In this document: one piece after another, positions 10,847 through 20,023 of the stretch
Layout of the letters: every line of letters begins with the position of its first letter
How positions within the stretch are numbered: the first letter of the stretch is position 1
Made by a program: the position numbers and the translations under genes
Source: Aquibacillus albus
GTDB lineage: Bacteria > Bacillota > Bacilli > Bacillales > Amphibacillaceae
Length of the DNA stretch: 56,006 bases
Direction: 5' to 3'
Assembly: GCF_016908325.1 (NCBI RefSeq)
Contig: NZ_JAFBDR010000027.1
Location: 1-56,006, forward strand
Notes under the pieces: model-generated
The model's input: only the letters and a program-made list of their open reading frames with translations
Database searches by the model: none
What the model was told of the DNA's origin: nothing

Positions 10847-11620
10847 TTGTTATTTGATACACATGTTCACTTGAATGTAAGTCATTTCAATGAAGATTTA
10901 GAGGAAGTTATTAACCGTGCCGGTGATGCCGGGGTAGACTATATGGTTGTTGTAGGCTTTGACCATGAAACAATACCAAAGGCGATAGCACTTGCTGAAA
11001 AATATTCCTACATTTATGCAGCAGTTGGATGGCACCCTGTTGACGCTATCGATATGACGGATAAAGAATTAAACTGGATAGAAGAATTGTCCGAGCATCC
11101 AAAAGTGGTTGCTTTAGGGGAAATGGGTTTGGATTATTATTGGGACAAGTCCCCAAAGGATGTACAGAAAGAGGTATTTCGCAGACAAATACAGTTGGCA
11201 AAAAAAATTAATATGCCGATTATTATCCATAATCGAGAAGCAACAGAAGATATTATCCAGGTGCTACAGGAAGAAAAGGCAGAAACCGTAGGGGGAATCA
11301 TGCATTGCTACAATGATTCTGCAACGTACGTTCAAACATTTTTAGATATGAATTTTTATATTTCATTGGGAGGTCCGGTTACCTTTAAAAATGCAACGTT
11401 ACCAAAGGAAGTAGCTCAAATGGTTCCGTTAGAACGATTACTAATAGAGACAGATTGTCCTTTTCTTGCACCACATCCGAATCGAGGAAAAAGAAATGAA
11501 CCTGCATATGTTAAATTAATTGCTGAAAAAATTGCAGAATTAAGAAATAGTTCCTTTGAGGAAATAAGTCATGCAACAACAAATAATGCCTTTAGATTTT
11601 TTGGTATAGAACAGAATTAG
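10847..11620 (+). CDS. tatD: TatD family metal-dependent DNase (YabD)
   Basis: A 257-residue TIM-barrel hydrolase. Metal ligands are visible as DTHVHLN at the N terminus, LGEMGLDYYWD, IIHNREA, MHCYN and ETDCPFLAP near the C terminus. TatD proteins are 3'-5' exonucleases; the role of the Bacillus member is not certain. The start is TTG, with AGGAGGG at 10834-10840 in the right place. The MITE-like insertion directly upstream now separates it from metG; in B. subtilis they are adjacent. Confidence 0.92.
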   Translation: MLFDTHVHLNVSHFNEDLEEVINRAGDAGVDYMVVVGFDHETIPKAIALAEKYSYIYAAVGWHPVDAIDMTDKELNWIEELSEHPKVVALGEMGLDYYWDKSPKDVQKEVFRRQIQLAKKINMPIIIHNREATEDIIQVLQEEKAETVGGIMHCYNDSATYVQTFLDMNFYISLGGPVTFKNATLPKEVAQMVPLERLLIETDCPFLAPHPNRGKRNEPAYVKLIAEKIAELRNSSFEEISHATTNNAFRFFGIEQN

Positions 11621-11653
11621 GCATCGATCCAGTGCCTTAGTAATATAAATGAT

Positions 11654-11687
11654 AGCAGTATAACGCACTTATACTGTTATTTTTTTT
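11654..11687 (+). terminator. Terminator after tatD
   Basis: AGCAGTATAA (11654-11663) pairs with TTATACTGTT (11669-11678, one G-U) and is followed by a run of eight T. Confidence 0.85.
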
Positions 11688-11822
11688 GATTCATAGAAAA
11701 GTCAAATAATTATCCGTTAACACTGTAATGTATTTTTAATATAATTGAAATATTTTATTGAAAATGGCAATATCCCCTTTGTTATCAAGGCTTTCTTCTA
11801 ATTTGGTTGTCCTAGATTACAA

Positions 11823-11852
11823 TTGACAGCCCGAAAAAAATGTATATATAAT
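11823..11852 (+). promoter_or_regulatory. Sigma-A promoter of yabE
   Basis: TTGACA (11823-11828) and TATAAT (11847-11852), both perfect, with an 18-bp spacer. The start would be near 11859, just before the AAGGAGG SD at 11867-11873. Confidence 0.8.
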
Positions 11853-11882
11853 ACAACGACGGATATAAGGAGGCAAAAGAGC

Positions 11883-13082
11883 ATGAAAATCTTTTCAAAG
11901 CTATTGTCGGTAATGAAGAAAAAAGTGGTTATATCTGTTGTTACGATTATTGCATTTGCTGCGTTTGTGGGTGTTGTTTCATATGAAATGACAAAAGCAC
12001 AAGTAACTGTTAATAACAATGGAGAGGTTACTACTATTCGTACGCATGCCAAAACAGTTGGGGAAGTATTAGCTAACTTAAATATTGAGGCAACAGAGCA
12101 TGATAAGCTTTCACATTCAAAGGATGACGAAATAACTTCTGAAATGGAAATATATTTTGAACAAGCAAAACAAATTACTGTATCGATAGATGGAAATGAT
12201 CAGGATTATTATTCCACGGCGGAAACTGTGGGAGAATTTTTGAAGGAAAATGATTTTGACCTTAACGAGCATGATGAAATGTCAGTAAAAAAGGATGAAA
12301 GTTTGGAGAATGGCCTTGTTATAAACATCAAAAAGGCATTTCAAGTAACTGTGAACGATGGTGGTCAAGAGAAGCAGGTATGGACAACGGGAGGAACTGT
12401 TGGAGGTTTATTAAAGGATCAACAAGTAGAGCTGAATGAATTGGACCGACTAGAACCAAATACAGCTGCTAGCCTTTCTAGTGATACAACGATAACAATC
12501 ACAAGAGTTGAAAAGGTTACTGATATCGTTGAAGAGCAAAAAGATTATTCCGTTATCACTAGAAATGACCATACGCTTGAAAAGGGAAAACGAAAAGTTG
12601 TTTCACCTGGAAAAGAAGGTGTTGTCGCCAAACATTATGAGGTTACACTTGAGAATGGGGAAGAAGTATCTCGAGAGTTAATCAAAGAAGAGGTTAAGCA
12701 AGATAGTGAAAAGCGGATTGTAGCTGTTGGTACTAAAGTCATTCAAAATACAGCTGCAACTACTGTTTCCCGTGGTGACGATAAGGTTGTTGAAACATTG
12801 TACATGGAGGCAACTGCTTATAATTGGAATTGTGCAACCTGTAGTGGTACAGGAAGAACAGCTACTGGTTATAATGTAAAGGCAAATCCAAACGGAGTCA
12901 TTGCCGTTGACCCAAATGTAATCCCCTTGGGAACAAGGGTTTGGGTTGAGGGCTATGGCTATGCTGTTGCAAGAGATACTGGTGGGGCGATTAAAGGGAA
13001 TAGAATAGATGTTCACTTACCTACAATGGGTCAAGCGAGAAGCTATGGTCGAAAGAAAGTACAGGTAAAAATACTTGAATAA
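11883..13082 (+). CDS. yabE: YabE-type cell-wall protein, G5 and 3D domains
   Basis: A 399-residue exported protein. A hydrophobic signal anchor spans about residues 14-33, followed by three DUF348 repeats (each with a TVGEXL-type motif), a G5 domain, and a C-terminal 3D domain with the diagnostic Asp residues in DTGGAIKGNRID (from D365). YabE resembles Rpf/YuiC-type muralytic proteins acting on peptidoglycan; the substrate is not proven. ATG 11883 follows AAGGAGG at 9 bp. In B. subtilis yabE is controlled by an antisense RNA; I found no convincing ECF-type promoter for one here. Confidence 0.9.
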   Translation: MKIFSKLLSVMKKKVVISVVTIIAFAAFVGVVSYEMTKAQVTVNNNGEVTTIRTHAKTVGEVLANLNIEATEHDKLSHSKDDEITSEMEIYFEQAKQITVSIDGNDQDYYSTAETVGEFLKENDFDLNEHDEMSVKKDESLENGLVINIKKAFQVTVNDGGQEKQVWTTGGTVGGLLKDQQVELNELDRLEPNTAASLSSDTTITITRVEKVTDIVEEQKDYSVITRNDHTLEKGKRKVVSPGKEGVVAKHYEVTLENGEEVSRELIKEEVKQDSEKRIVAVGTKVIQNTAATTVSRGDDKVVETLYMEATAYNWNCATCSGTGRTATGYNVKANPNGVIAVDPNVIPLGTRVWVEGYGYAVARDTGGAIKGNRIDVHLPTMGQARSYGRKKVQVKILE

Positions 13083-13093
13083 GAACAATATCT

Positions 13094-13121
13094 AAAAAAC
13101 GAGCGTAATGCTCGTTTTTTT
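13094..13121. terminator. Bidirectional terminator between yabE and a minus-strand gene
   Basis: An 11-bp stem (AAAAAACGAGC with GCTCGTTTTTT) with a 5-nt loop. T-runs on both strands suit ending yabE and also the convergent small gene at 13221-13514. Confidence 0.88.
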
Positions 13122-13220
13122 GTCTTTAGATTGGCATTCCCATGCGTGCTTTTGTAAAATGACTGGGACTTTTTTTATCACGTTTGTATTTATCGTATTA
13201 TTGGTGTTCATTCCATTACA

Positions 13221-13514
13221 TCACTCTTCGATTTCTTTCTTCAATTGTTTAGATAAATACTCAATCTTTCTGTTTAATTTAGCTAGTTTTTTCTTTTGTT
13301 TTTCTTTAAGTGGGTACTTATTTTTGAGGGTACGTATTTGTTTTTGAATGGACTTGATATCATCATTCATATAAAAAGACTTATATTCTTTTTTACATTC
13401 AGGACATTCGATGTAGTATCGTTCTATGTTTTGACCTGAAACTTTAATATCCTCTTTCTTTAGTTCTTTTATCTCAAATTCCTTTTGACATCCTTCCTTA
13501 CATGTTACCTTCAT
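13221..13514 (-). CDS. Small zinc-ribbon/coiled-coil protein, unknown function
   Basis: A 97-residue protein on the minus strand within a long plus-strand array. C5/C9 and C37/C40 (CPEC) make a likely zinc ribbon. From about residue 50 to the end it is a Lys/Glu-rich coiled coil. It resembles small proteins of phages and conjugative elements sometimes labelled transglycosylase, a label I would not trust. Its ATG overlaps (ATGA) the end of an apparently frameshifted reading frame at 13511-13644. I do not know its function; the position suggests a small accessory insertion between yabE and rnmV. Confidence 0.6.
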   Translation of the reverse strand: MKVTCKEGCQKEFEIKELKKEDIKVSGQNIERYYIECPECKKEYKSFYMNDDIKSIQKQIRTLKNKYPLKEKQKKKLAKLNRKIEYLSKQLKKEIEE

Positions 13515-13644
13515 TCGTGATCACCACCATTATTATTCTTATGCATTTCATCAATATGCAGTGCATAGAAGACATCTTTATTTCTGGTCCTTCATATGGA
13601 TGGTTCTCTACATCAAGATAAATGTTTGAAGAATATAACAACAT
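13511..13644 (-). pseudogene. Possible frameshifted gene remnant
   Basis: On the minus strand, translation from ATG 13644 gives MLLYSSNIYLDVENHPYEGP. A shift of one base near 13577 then continues as DVFYALHIDEMHKNNNGGDH to a TGA that overlaps the ATG of the next gene (ATGA). Both halves read like ordinary protein, and the coupling-type overlap suggests they were one frame. No SD is obvious and the piece is short, so chance remains possible. Confidence 0.3.
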
Positions 13645-13687
13645 GAACATTAGGTCATGCATTTTTGTAAATATAGTTGAAAATTAA

Positions 13688-13776
13688 AATCCTCTACCAT
13701 ATAGTTAGTAGGAATAGTGTGAATTGGTAAAAATATAAAAAGTGTAATGATGCATTTTACAATAAAACGGAGGATT
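13688..13776 (+). promoter_or_regulatory. Inverted repeat reaching the rnmV ribosome site
   Basis: AATCCTC (13688-13694) is complementary to GAGGATT (13770-13776), which includes most of the rnmV SD. The loop is 75 nt. rnmV is not a sporulation gene, so this pairing is a useful warning about chance matches, or shows that the arrangement is not sporulation-specific. Confidence 0.3.
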
Positions 13777-13782
13777 CATTGA

Positions 13783-15217
<1,435 letters not shown>

Positions 15218-15247
15218 TCGCAAAGAAGTTTGTTCTTAGAAATTGGA

Positions 15248-15274
15248 ACACGTTAGTCATCTCTACATAGGCTA
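15248..15274 (+). promoter_or_regulatory. Sigma-K-type promoter of yabG
   Basis: AC (15248-15249) and CATAGGCTA (15266-15274), with a 16-bp spacer, match the sigma-K pattern AC-N16-CATANNNTA. yabG of B. subtilis is a sigma-K gene. CATCTC (15258-15263), inside the spacer, can pair with GAGGTG of the yabG SD (15317-15322, one G-U), a weak example of the anti-SD arrangement seen at other sporulation genes here. Confidence 0.6.
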
Positions 15275-15327
15275 TTTTATAACGATAATTATGAATAATG
15301 TAGAAAGGCCTATTGTGAGGTGGAAAC

Positions 15328-16191
15328 ATGAGTCTGAGCACTGGGGATTTAGTAACTAGAAAATCCTACAAAAATGATATAGTGTTTCGCATTATAAATA
15401 TTAACAATAATACTGTCTTATTACACGGAGAGGATGTTCGATTAGAAGCAGATGCAAGCCTCGATGATTTAGAGAAATTAGAGGATAGAGAACTAAAGAA
15501 AAGAAGGCAAAAAATTAAAGAAAAAGAGGACTATTCTTTCCGTCTATTTCGACAAGATTATCAATTGATGAAGGAAAAAAGGGAGTATGAATCATCAGGT
15601 GGCTACCAGCAACCCATGAATTACTTCCAAATTCCTGCTCGTGTCCTGCATTTAGATGGCGATCGTTTGTATTTAAAAAAGTGTATTGATTTATATCAAA
15701 GAATTGGACTGCAGGTACATGGTGTTCATTTAAATGAGACAGAAATGCCAACAGAGATTAAAGGGTTAGTTGAAAAAATACAACCTGATATTATTGTGAT
15801 AACAGGGCATGATGCTTTTTCTCGTAACAAAGGTAATAAAAAAGATATTCGAGCATATCGCCATTCTAAATATTTTGCTGAAACTGTACGAGAAGCTAGA
15901 AAAGTAGTTCCCAATCTGGATCAATTAGTTATATTTGCAGGCGCTTGTCAATCTCATTTTGAGTCCTTAGTAAGGGCGGGGGCTAACTTTGCAAGCTCTC
16001 CATCAAGGATCAATATTCATGCGTTGGATCCAGTCTACATTGCTGCGAAGATTGCTTATACACCATTTATGGAAAAGGTTGGAGTATATGATGCATTAAG
16101 AAATACACTTACTGGTGAAAAAGGGTTAGGTGGAGTGGAAACGAGAGGTTTATTAAGAACTGGTATGCCTTATATCGATCATGATGAATAA
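15328..16191 (+). CDS. yabG: Sporulation-specific protease YabG
   Basis: A 287-residue protein of the YabG peptidase family, which trims spore coat proteins late in sporulation in B. subtilis. Conserved blocks seen include VLHLDGDRLYLKKC, DIIVITGHDA, the IFAGACQSHFESL segment with the likely catalytic Cys, and ASSPSRINIHALDP. GTGAGGTGG lies before the ATG. It is a single gene with a sigma-K-like promoter and its own terminator. Confidence 0.93.
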   Translation: MSLSTGDLVTRKSYKNDIVFRIININNNTVLLHGEDVRLEADASLDDLEKLEDRELKKRRQKIKEKEDYSFRLFRQDYQLMKEKREYESSGGYQQPMNYFQIPARVLHLDGDRLYLKKCIDLYQRIGLQVHGVHLNETEMPTEIKGLVEKIQPDIIVITGHDAFSRNKGNKKDIRAYRHSKYFAETVREARKVVPNLDQLVIFAGACQSHFESLVRAGANFASSPSRINIHALDPVYIAAKIAYTPFMEKVGVYDALRNTLTGEKGLGGVETRGLLRTGMPYIDHDE

Positions 16192-16200
16192 AAATTGTGC

Positions 16201-16237
16201 AGCCGTCTTCACTATTATAGTGAAACGGCTTGTTTTA
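16201..16237 (+). terminator. Terminator after yabG
   Basis: AGCCGT pairs with ACGGCT and, inside it, TTCACTA with TAGTGAA, followed by TTGTTTT. Confidence 0.8.
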
Positions 16238-16475
16238 CTTAACAGAAGTTTAAAAGGTTGAGTCGATAAAAGTACAGAAAAATTAGTTTTTATCATAGAA
16301 AAATTCATACATAATTTTGAAAAAAATTGAGATAATAACCATTAGTTAATTAAAGTTGTTTTCAAAAAGTCAGCTAAGTTAAAGAAATGCTTTCAATCCC
16401 CATTGACGTATGCTTCAGATACAGGAAGGGATAATAATTTGGTGACTTTTTGATCACTCTTTTAATTATTTTTTG

Positions 16476-16505
16476 TTGACATTAAAAATACTATACTGTT
16501 ATAAT
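16476..16505 (+). promoter_or_regulatory. Upstream veg promoter
   Basis: TTGACA (16476-16481) and TATAAT (16500-16505), both perfect, with an 18-bp spacer. It is the first of two tandem sigma-A promoters in front of veg. The sequence from 16238 to 16475 holds nothing else I can name. Confidence 0.75.
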
Positions 16506-16517
16506 TATATATTTTAT

Positions 16518-16546
16518 TTGACTACAAAACATGTCTGTGGTATAGT
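16518..16546 (+). promoter_or_regulatory. Downstream veg promoter
   Basis: TTGACT (16518-16523) and TATAGT (16541-16546) with a 17-bp spacer. Placed 42 bp after the first promoter, it makes a tandem pair. The B. subtilis veg promoter is among the strongest vegetative promoters. Confidence 0.72.
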
Positions 16547-16568
16547 AAATATAGTGAGGTGGAGTGTA

Positions 16569-16835
16569 TTGGCAAAAACATTAGTGGAAATCAAACAGGG
16601 TTTAGATGGTCAAATTGGGAAGCGCTTGAGGATAAAAGCTAATGGTGGGAGAAGAAAGACGGTAGAGCGTTTTGGAACTTTAGCTGAAACTTATCCTTCT
16701 GTGTTTATCGTTGAATTGGATCAACAAGAAAATGCGTTTGAACGTGTTTCTTATAGTTATGCAGATGTTTTAACTGAGACAGTAGAATTAAATTTCATCG
16801 ACGATATGAGCAAAATGGTTCTTGGGGAGCAGTAA
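16569..16835 (+). CDS. veg: Veg protein
   Basis: An 88-residue protein closely matching the Veg family ([10 protein letters not shown]-type and [15 protein letters not shown] segments). Veg stimulates biofilm gene expression in B. subtilis, perhaps by opposing SinR; the biochemistry is unsettled. The start is TTG 16569, giving [15 protein letters not shown], the conserved N terminus; GAGGTGGAG precedes it. A longer in-frame opening upstream lies across the promoters and is not real. It is a monocistronic unit. Confidence 0.93.
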   Translation: MAKTLVEIKQGLDGQIGKRLRIKANGGRRKTVERFGTLAETYPSVFIVELDQQENAFERVSYSYADVLTETVELNFIDDMSKMVLGEQ

Positions 16836-16855
16836 ACATTGTTTGCTGCTTTTTT
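16829..16855 (+). terminator. Terminator overlapping the veg stop codon
   Basis: GCAGTAAAC (16829-16837) pairs with GTTTGCTGC (16841-16849, one G-U), followed by six T. The left arm includes the TAA stop of veg. Confidence 0.85.
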
Positions 16856-17091
16856 ATACCCCCAGAATTTATAGATTATACAGGTTGAAAGTATAAGAAA
16901 AGCTTAGGCTCTTCTTCGTTAGTACTTAGTTTCATTTTCATTTTATGAAGAATTAATTAAATTATACACTCTTTTGAAAGCGTATTCAACAAAAATTTCA
17001 GCTAAGTTTAGAAAAAATAGTTAATAGTAAATGAACAGCAATAGGAAAGGATAAGAATGTCGTAAAAATAACCAAAGAAAGGGCTGGTCCT

Positions 17092-17271
17092 GTGGGTAGA
17101 CGTAGAGGTATTATGTCAGACCAACTGAAAGAGGAAATTGCCAAGGAATTAGGTTTTTACGACACGGTTCAAAATGAAGGTTGGGGCGGAATTCGTGCAC
17201 GTGATGCCGGTAATATAGTGAAACGTGCAATAGAAATAGCTGAAGAACAATTAAAAAGCGACAAATCCTAA
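17092..17271 (+). CDS. sspF: Small acid-soluble spore protein SspF
   Basis: A 59-residue alpha/beta-type SASP-like protein starting at GTG 17092 and beginning (M)[17 protein letters not shown]. The conserved [20 protein letters not shown] block identifies SspF. Such proteins are made in the forespore and bind spore DNA. AAAGAAAGGG serves as SD. I could not place a convincing sigma-G promoter in the 236 bp upstream. The gene sits between veg and ispE as in B. subtilis. Confidence 0.92.
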   Translation: MGRRRGIMSDQLKEEIAKELGFYDTVQNEGWGGIRARDAGNIVKRAIEIAEEQLKSDKS

Positions 17272-17294
17272 ATTTAGGGTTTGTCGCTTTTTTA
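17254..17294 (+). terminator. Terminator overlapping the sspF end
   Basis: AAAAGCGACAAA pairs with TTTGTCGCTTTT, with an inner CCTAAATTTAGG, and runs into six T. The left arm covers the last codons of sspF. Confidence 0.88.
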
Positions 17295-17463
17295 TCATGC
17301 GCAAAATGCTTAGGAAGAATAGATGTGTACTCAAAAGCAAAAAAGCTAAGGACCAGAAGCGCTTTGCAAGGTCATTTTTAAACCGATTTGCTCGTTTATG
17401 GAAGTTTGCATTATGGGTATGTTAAAATCTATGGGTATATCATTGAAGAAGGTGAACGTTAAA

Positions 17464-18333
17464 ATGTATGTGCTTGAGAAGGCTCCAGCCAAAATTAACC
17501 TGTCTTTAGATGTTCTTTTTAAACGACCAGACCATTACCATGAAGTTGAAATGGTAATGACTACGGTTGATCTAGCTGACAGGATTGAACTAGTTGAAAT
17601 AAAGGAAGACCAAATAATCATTGAATCAGAAAATCGTTTTGTTCCTAATGATGAAAGAAATTTAGCGTATAGAGCGGCAAGCTTAATTAAACATAAGCTA
17701 AAGATTAATCAAGGAGTTAAAATAAGCATTGAAAAAAATATTCCAGTAGCTGCTGGTTTAGCAGGTGGGAGCAGTGATGCTGCTGCTACGTTACGTGGTT
17801 TAAATAGACTTTGGTCATTAGCCTTAACAACAGAAGAATTGGCTGAATTAGGTGCAAAAATAGGATCAGATGTATCCTTTTGTGTTTATAACTCCACTGC
17901 GTTAGCAAAAGGCAGGGGCGAATGTATCACGGAGCTTCCTGCTCCCCCATCTTGTTGGGTGGTATTAGCGAAACCTCAAATGGGTGTTTCTACACAGCAT
18001 ATCTATCAGAAACTGATGCTTGAAAAAATTAACCATCCAAATACCACGGCGATGGTTGAGGCAATAAAGCAGGGTGATTATAAGCAAATGTGTCAAAATA
18101 TAGGTAATGTTCTAGAATCTGTTACCTTGGGGATTCATCCAGAGGTTAATCAAATAAAAAGGTTAATGGAACAGTCCGGTGCAGATGCAGTATTAATGAG
18201 TGGAAGTGGACCAACTGTTTTTTCTATGGTTAAACAGGAAAGTAAAGCATATCGAATATATAACAGTCTTCGCGGGTTTTGTAATGAGGTTTATGTTGTA
18301 CGCATGCTTGGATATCATCAAGCACTTGATTAA
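17464..18333 (+). CDS. ispE: 4-diphosphocytidyl-2-C-methyl-D-erythritol kinase
   Basis: A 289-residue GHMP kinase of the MEP isoprenoid pathway, phosphorylating the 2-hydroxyl of CDP-ME. The N-terminal [13 protein letters not shown] and the ATP-binding [14 protein letters not shown] (94-107) are diagnostic, as is the C-terminal [12 protein letters not shown] 17464 gives exactly the family start and follows GAAGGTGA; in-frame ATGs from 17398 add 22 unrelated residues. The length equals that of B. subtilis IspE. Confidence 0.95.
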   Translation: MYVLEKAPAKINLSLDVLFKRPDHYHEVEMVMTTVDLADRIELVEIKEDQIIIESENRFVPNDERNLAYRAASLIKHKLKINQGVKISIEKNIPVAAGLAGGSSDAAATLRGLNRLWSLALTTEELAELGAKIGSDVSFCVYNSTALAKGRGECITELPAPPSCWVVLAKPQMGVSTQHIYQKLMLEKINHPNTTAMVEAIKQGDYKQMCQNIGNVLESVTLGIHPEVNQIKRLMEQSGADAVLMSGSGPTVFSMVKQESKAYRIYNSLRGFCNEVYVVRMLGYHQALD

Positions 18334-18376
18334 AACCGTATAAAATGATATATTTTACCTAAAATATTCGGTTTTT
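18332..18376 (+). promoter_or_regulatory. PurBox-like pair before purR, also a possible ispE terminator
   Basis: On the minus strand 18374-18361 reads AAACCGAATATTTT, one mismatch from the PurBox AWWWCCGAACWWT. A weaker, oppositely oriented copy (AAAACCGTATAAAA) starts at 18332. The pair forms a dyad, as in PurR operators. AAAACCG (18332-18338) and CGGTTTT (18369-18375) could also pair in RNA, ahead of a T-run, to end ispE. Confidence 0.5.
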
Positions 18377-18387
18377 GAGGTGTAGAG

Positions 18388-19203
18388 ATGAAAAGAAGTG
18401 ATCGGTTGGTAGCGATGACTAACTATTTAATTGAACATCCAATGGAGTTAGTGTCATTACCTTTTTTTTCAACAACCTATAGTGCTGCTAAGTCATCTGT
18501 AAGTGAAGACTTAGCAATCGTTAATAAAATGTTTCAACAGGAAGGCATCGGTTACTTAGAATCTATTTCTGGAGCTGCAGGTGGGGTGAAATATATCCCA
18601 ACGTACTCAAATGAGAATAGTGAAGTATTTGTAAGCAATCTTTGTAACCGTTTAGAGGATCCAGGTCGGTTACTTCCGGGTGGTTATTTATTTATGAGTG
18701 ATTTGCTTGGAGATCCTCAAATGGTAAGGAATATTGGGCGATTATTTGCAACAGCTTTTTCAAGCAAGGACATAGATGTAGTCGTTACTGTTGCTACGAA
18801 AGGAATTCCTCTTGCTTATGCAGTAGCTTCTTTTCTTAATGTTCCGGTTGTGATTGTCCGTAGAGATCCGAAAGTTACAGAAGGATCTACTGTTAGTATT
18901 AACTATGTATCAGGATCTTCTAGAAAAATACAAACCATGGTATTGCCCAAAAGAAGCTTAAATGAAGGGGCAAAAGTTTGTATCATAGATGATTTTATGA
19001 AAGCCGGTGGGACGATAAACGGTATAAAAAATCTTCTTAAGGAGTTTAATGCAAAGGTTGCAGGGATCGGGGTATTGGTTGAAGCAGAAGATGAGGAAGA
19101 GGATCGAGTAGTTGATCAATATGTGTCTTTAATTAAAATTAATAATGTTGATGTTAAAAATAATCACATTGAAGTGAAAAAAGGCAATTTTTTAAATGAA
19201 TAA
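18388..19203 (+). CDS. purR: Purine operon repressor PurR
   Basis: A 271-residue Bacillus-type PurR. The N-terminal winged helix (about 1-74) starts MKRSDRLVAMTNYLIEHP, and the PRPP-binding phosphoribosyltransferase-like domain carries CIIDDFMKAGGT (198-209). PRPP binding releases the repressor from PurBoxes. A PurBox-like dyad directly upstream suggests autoregulation. In B. subtilis ridA (yabJ) follows in the same operon; here it is absent and only 194 bp separate purR from spoVG. Confidence 0.96.
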   Translation: MKRSDRLVAMTNYLIEHPMELVSLPFFSTTYSAAKSSVSEDLAIVNKMFQQEGIGYLESISGAAGGVKYIPTYSNENSEVFVSNLCNRLEDPGRLLPGGYLFMSDLLGDPQMVRNIGRLFATAFSSKDIDVVVTVATKGIPLAYAVASFLNVPVVIVRRDPKVTEGSTVSINYVSGSSRKIQTMVLPKRSLNEGAKVCIIDDFMKAGGTINGIKNLLKEFNAKVAGIGVLVEAEDEEEDRVVDQYVSLIKINNVDVKNNHIEVKKGNFLNE

Positions 19204-19223
19204 ACCTAAATAAAGCCGTAAAA

Positions 19224-19389
19224 ACCACCTTAAAAAATATACCAAACAAAGAAAAAAGCCATAATTAGTTTTATTTTATAAAAAATTCCAACTAATTTAC
19301 TTAATTTTCGAAAAAAATTCAAAAAAAAGAAGGAATTCACTTTATTTTGTTGAATTTAGTTAATAAGTTCTATTTAGGGAAAAGGTGGT
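19224..19389 (+). promoter_or_regulatory. Long-range inverted repeat covering the spoVG ribosome site
   Basis: ACCACCTT (19224-19231), just after the purR stop, is perfectly complementary over 8 bp to AAGGTGGT (19382-19389), the spoVG SD. The sigma-H promoter (19329-19357) lies between the arms, so only purR read-through RNA carries both. The pairing is seen; the function is inferred. Confidence 0.45.
19329..19357 (+). promoter_or_regulatory. Sigma-H promoter of spoVG
   Basis: GAAGGAATT (19329-19337) and GTTGAATTT (19349-19357), separated by 11 bp, match the sigma-H consensus RNAGGAWWW-N11/12-RNNGAATWW at every specified base. The very A/T-rich stretch upstream (19250-19330) is where AbrB binds in B. 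subtilis. Confidence 0.85.
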
Positions 19390-19397
19390 GAGACATA

Positions 19398-19688
19398 ATG
19401 GAAGTAACAGACGTGAGATTACGCCGCGTTAATACCGAGGGAAGAATGCGAGCAATTGCTTCTATTACGTTGGATCAGGAGTTTGTCGTCCACGATATTC
19501 GTGTCATTGACGGTAATAATGGTTTATTTGTTGCAATGCCTTCGAAAAGAACACCAGATGGTGAGTTTAGAGATATCGCTCACCCGATTAATTCTAATAC
19601 TCGTGCTAAGATTCAAGATGCAGTATTAGAAGAGTATCACCGAGCTGGAGAAGTGGAAGTAGAATATGAAGAAGCTGGTGCTTCTTAA
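19398..19688 (+). CDS. spoVG: SpoVG, septation and RNA/DNA-binding regulator
   Basis: A 96-residue protein almost identical to SpoVG of B. subtilis ([20 protein letters not shown] start, [19 protein letters not shown] core). It binds nucleic acid and affects asymmetric septation, and in other Firmicutes virulence and cell-wall genes. The SD AAAGGTGGTG is strong. A sigma-H promoter and an upstream A/T-rich tract suggest control by sigma-H and AbrB, with abrB encoded at 7981-8256. Confidence 0.97.
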   Translation: MEVTDVRLRRVNTEGRMRAIASITLDQEFVVHDIRVIDGNNGLFVAMPSKRTPDGEFRDIAHPINSNTRAKIQDAVLEEYHRAGEVEVEYEEAGAS

Positions 19689-19699
19689 GTAATTTCAGC

Positions 19700-19737
19700 A
19701 GAGGTCTAATCTTAAAATGATTAGGCTTCTTTTTTTG
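19700..19737 (+). terminator. Terminator after spoVG
   Basis: A 12-bp stem (19700-19711 with 19719-19730, two G-U pairs) followed by seven T. It ends the spoVG unit before glmU. Confidence 0.85.
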
Positions 19738-19774
19738 TTAATCGAACTAATATAATCAAAAACATACACTCACC

Positions 19775-19805
19775 ATAGCAACAACTGCTAAATAGATGTT
19801 GCTAT
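19775..19805 (+). other. Hairpin in the spoVG-glmU gap
   Basis: ATAGCAACA (19775-19783) pairs perfectly with TGTTGCTAT (19797-19805). A modest T-rich stretch (ATTATTTG) follows, so it could be a second, weak terminator or a leader structure. The rest of the 335-bp gap before glmU is AT-rich, with no promoter I would defend. Confidence 0.4.
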
Positions 19806-20023
19806 TATTTGTGTGTTCGGTTGGTTATTATCGGGTATACTATCTTATTGTGAAGTGTCAGTGTTGAAATAGCCTTGTGTTTAGGATATATTCGTTAATG
19901 GATAAAATCTTTTAGGCTTCAATCATTATCTTATTTCCGTAGCAAATATAGCAGATAATTAAAAATATTTAAATAAATACGAATTATTTGGAGCCAGAAT
20001 AGCACTTGAACGGAGGTTACTTC

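Noticed and set aside
12680-13020. Antisense RNA promoter in yabE, as known in B. subtilis
   Set aside because: No TGAAAC-N16-CGTC type match was found on the minus strand in the 3' part of yabE.
13108-13347. Plus-strand frame of 79 codons rich in Phe and Ser
   Set aside because: It is the reverse reading of the zinc-ribbon gene and terminator region, has no SD and shows hydrophobic noise composition.
16856-17091. Sigma-G promoter and SD-complementary arm for sspF
   Set aside because: No adequate CATNMTA box with a -35 at 17-18 bp and no CCCTTT-type arm were found, so none is claimed.
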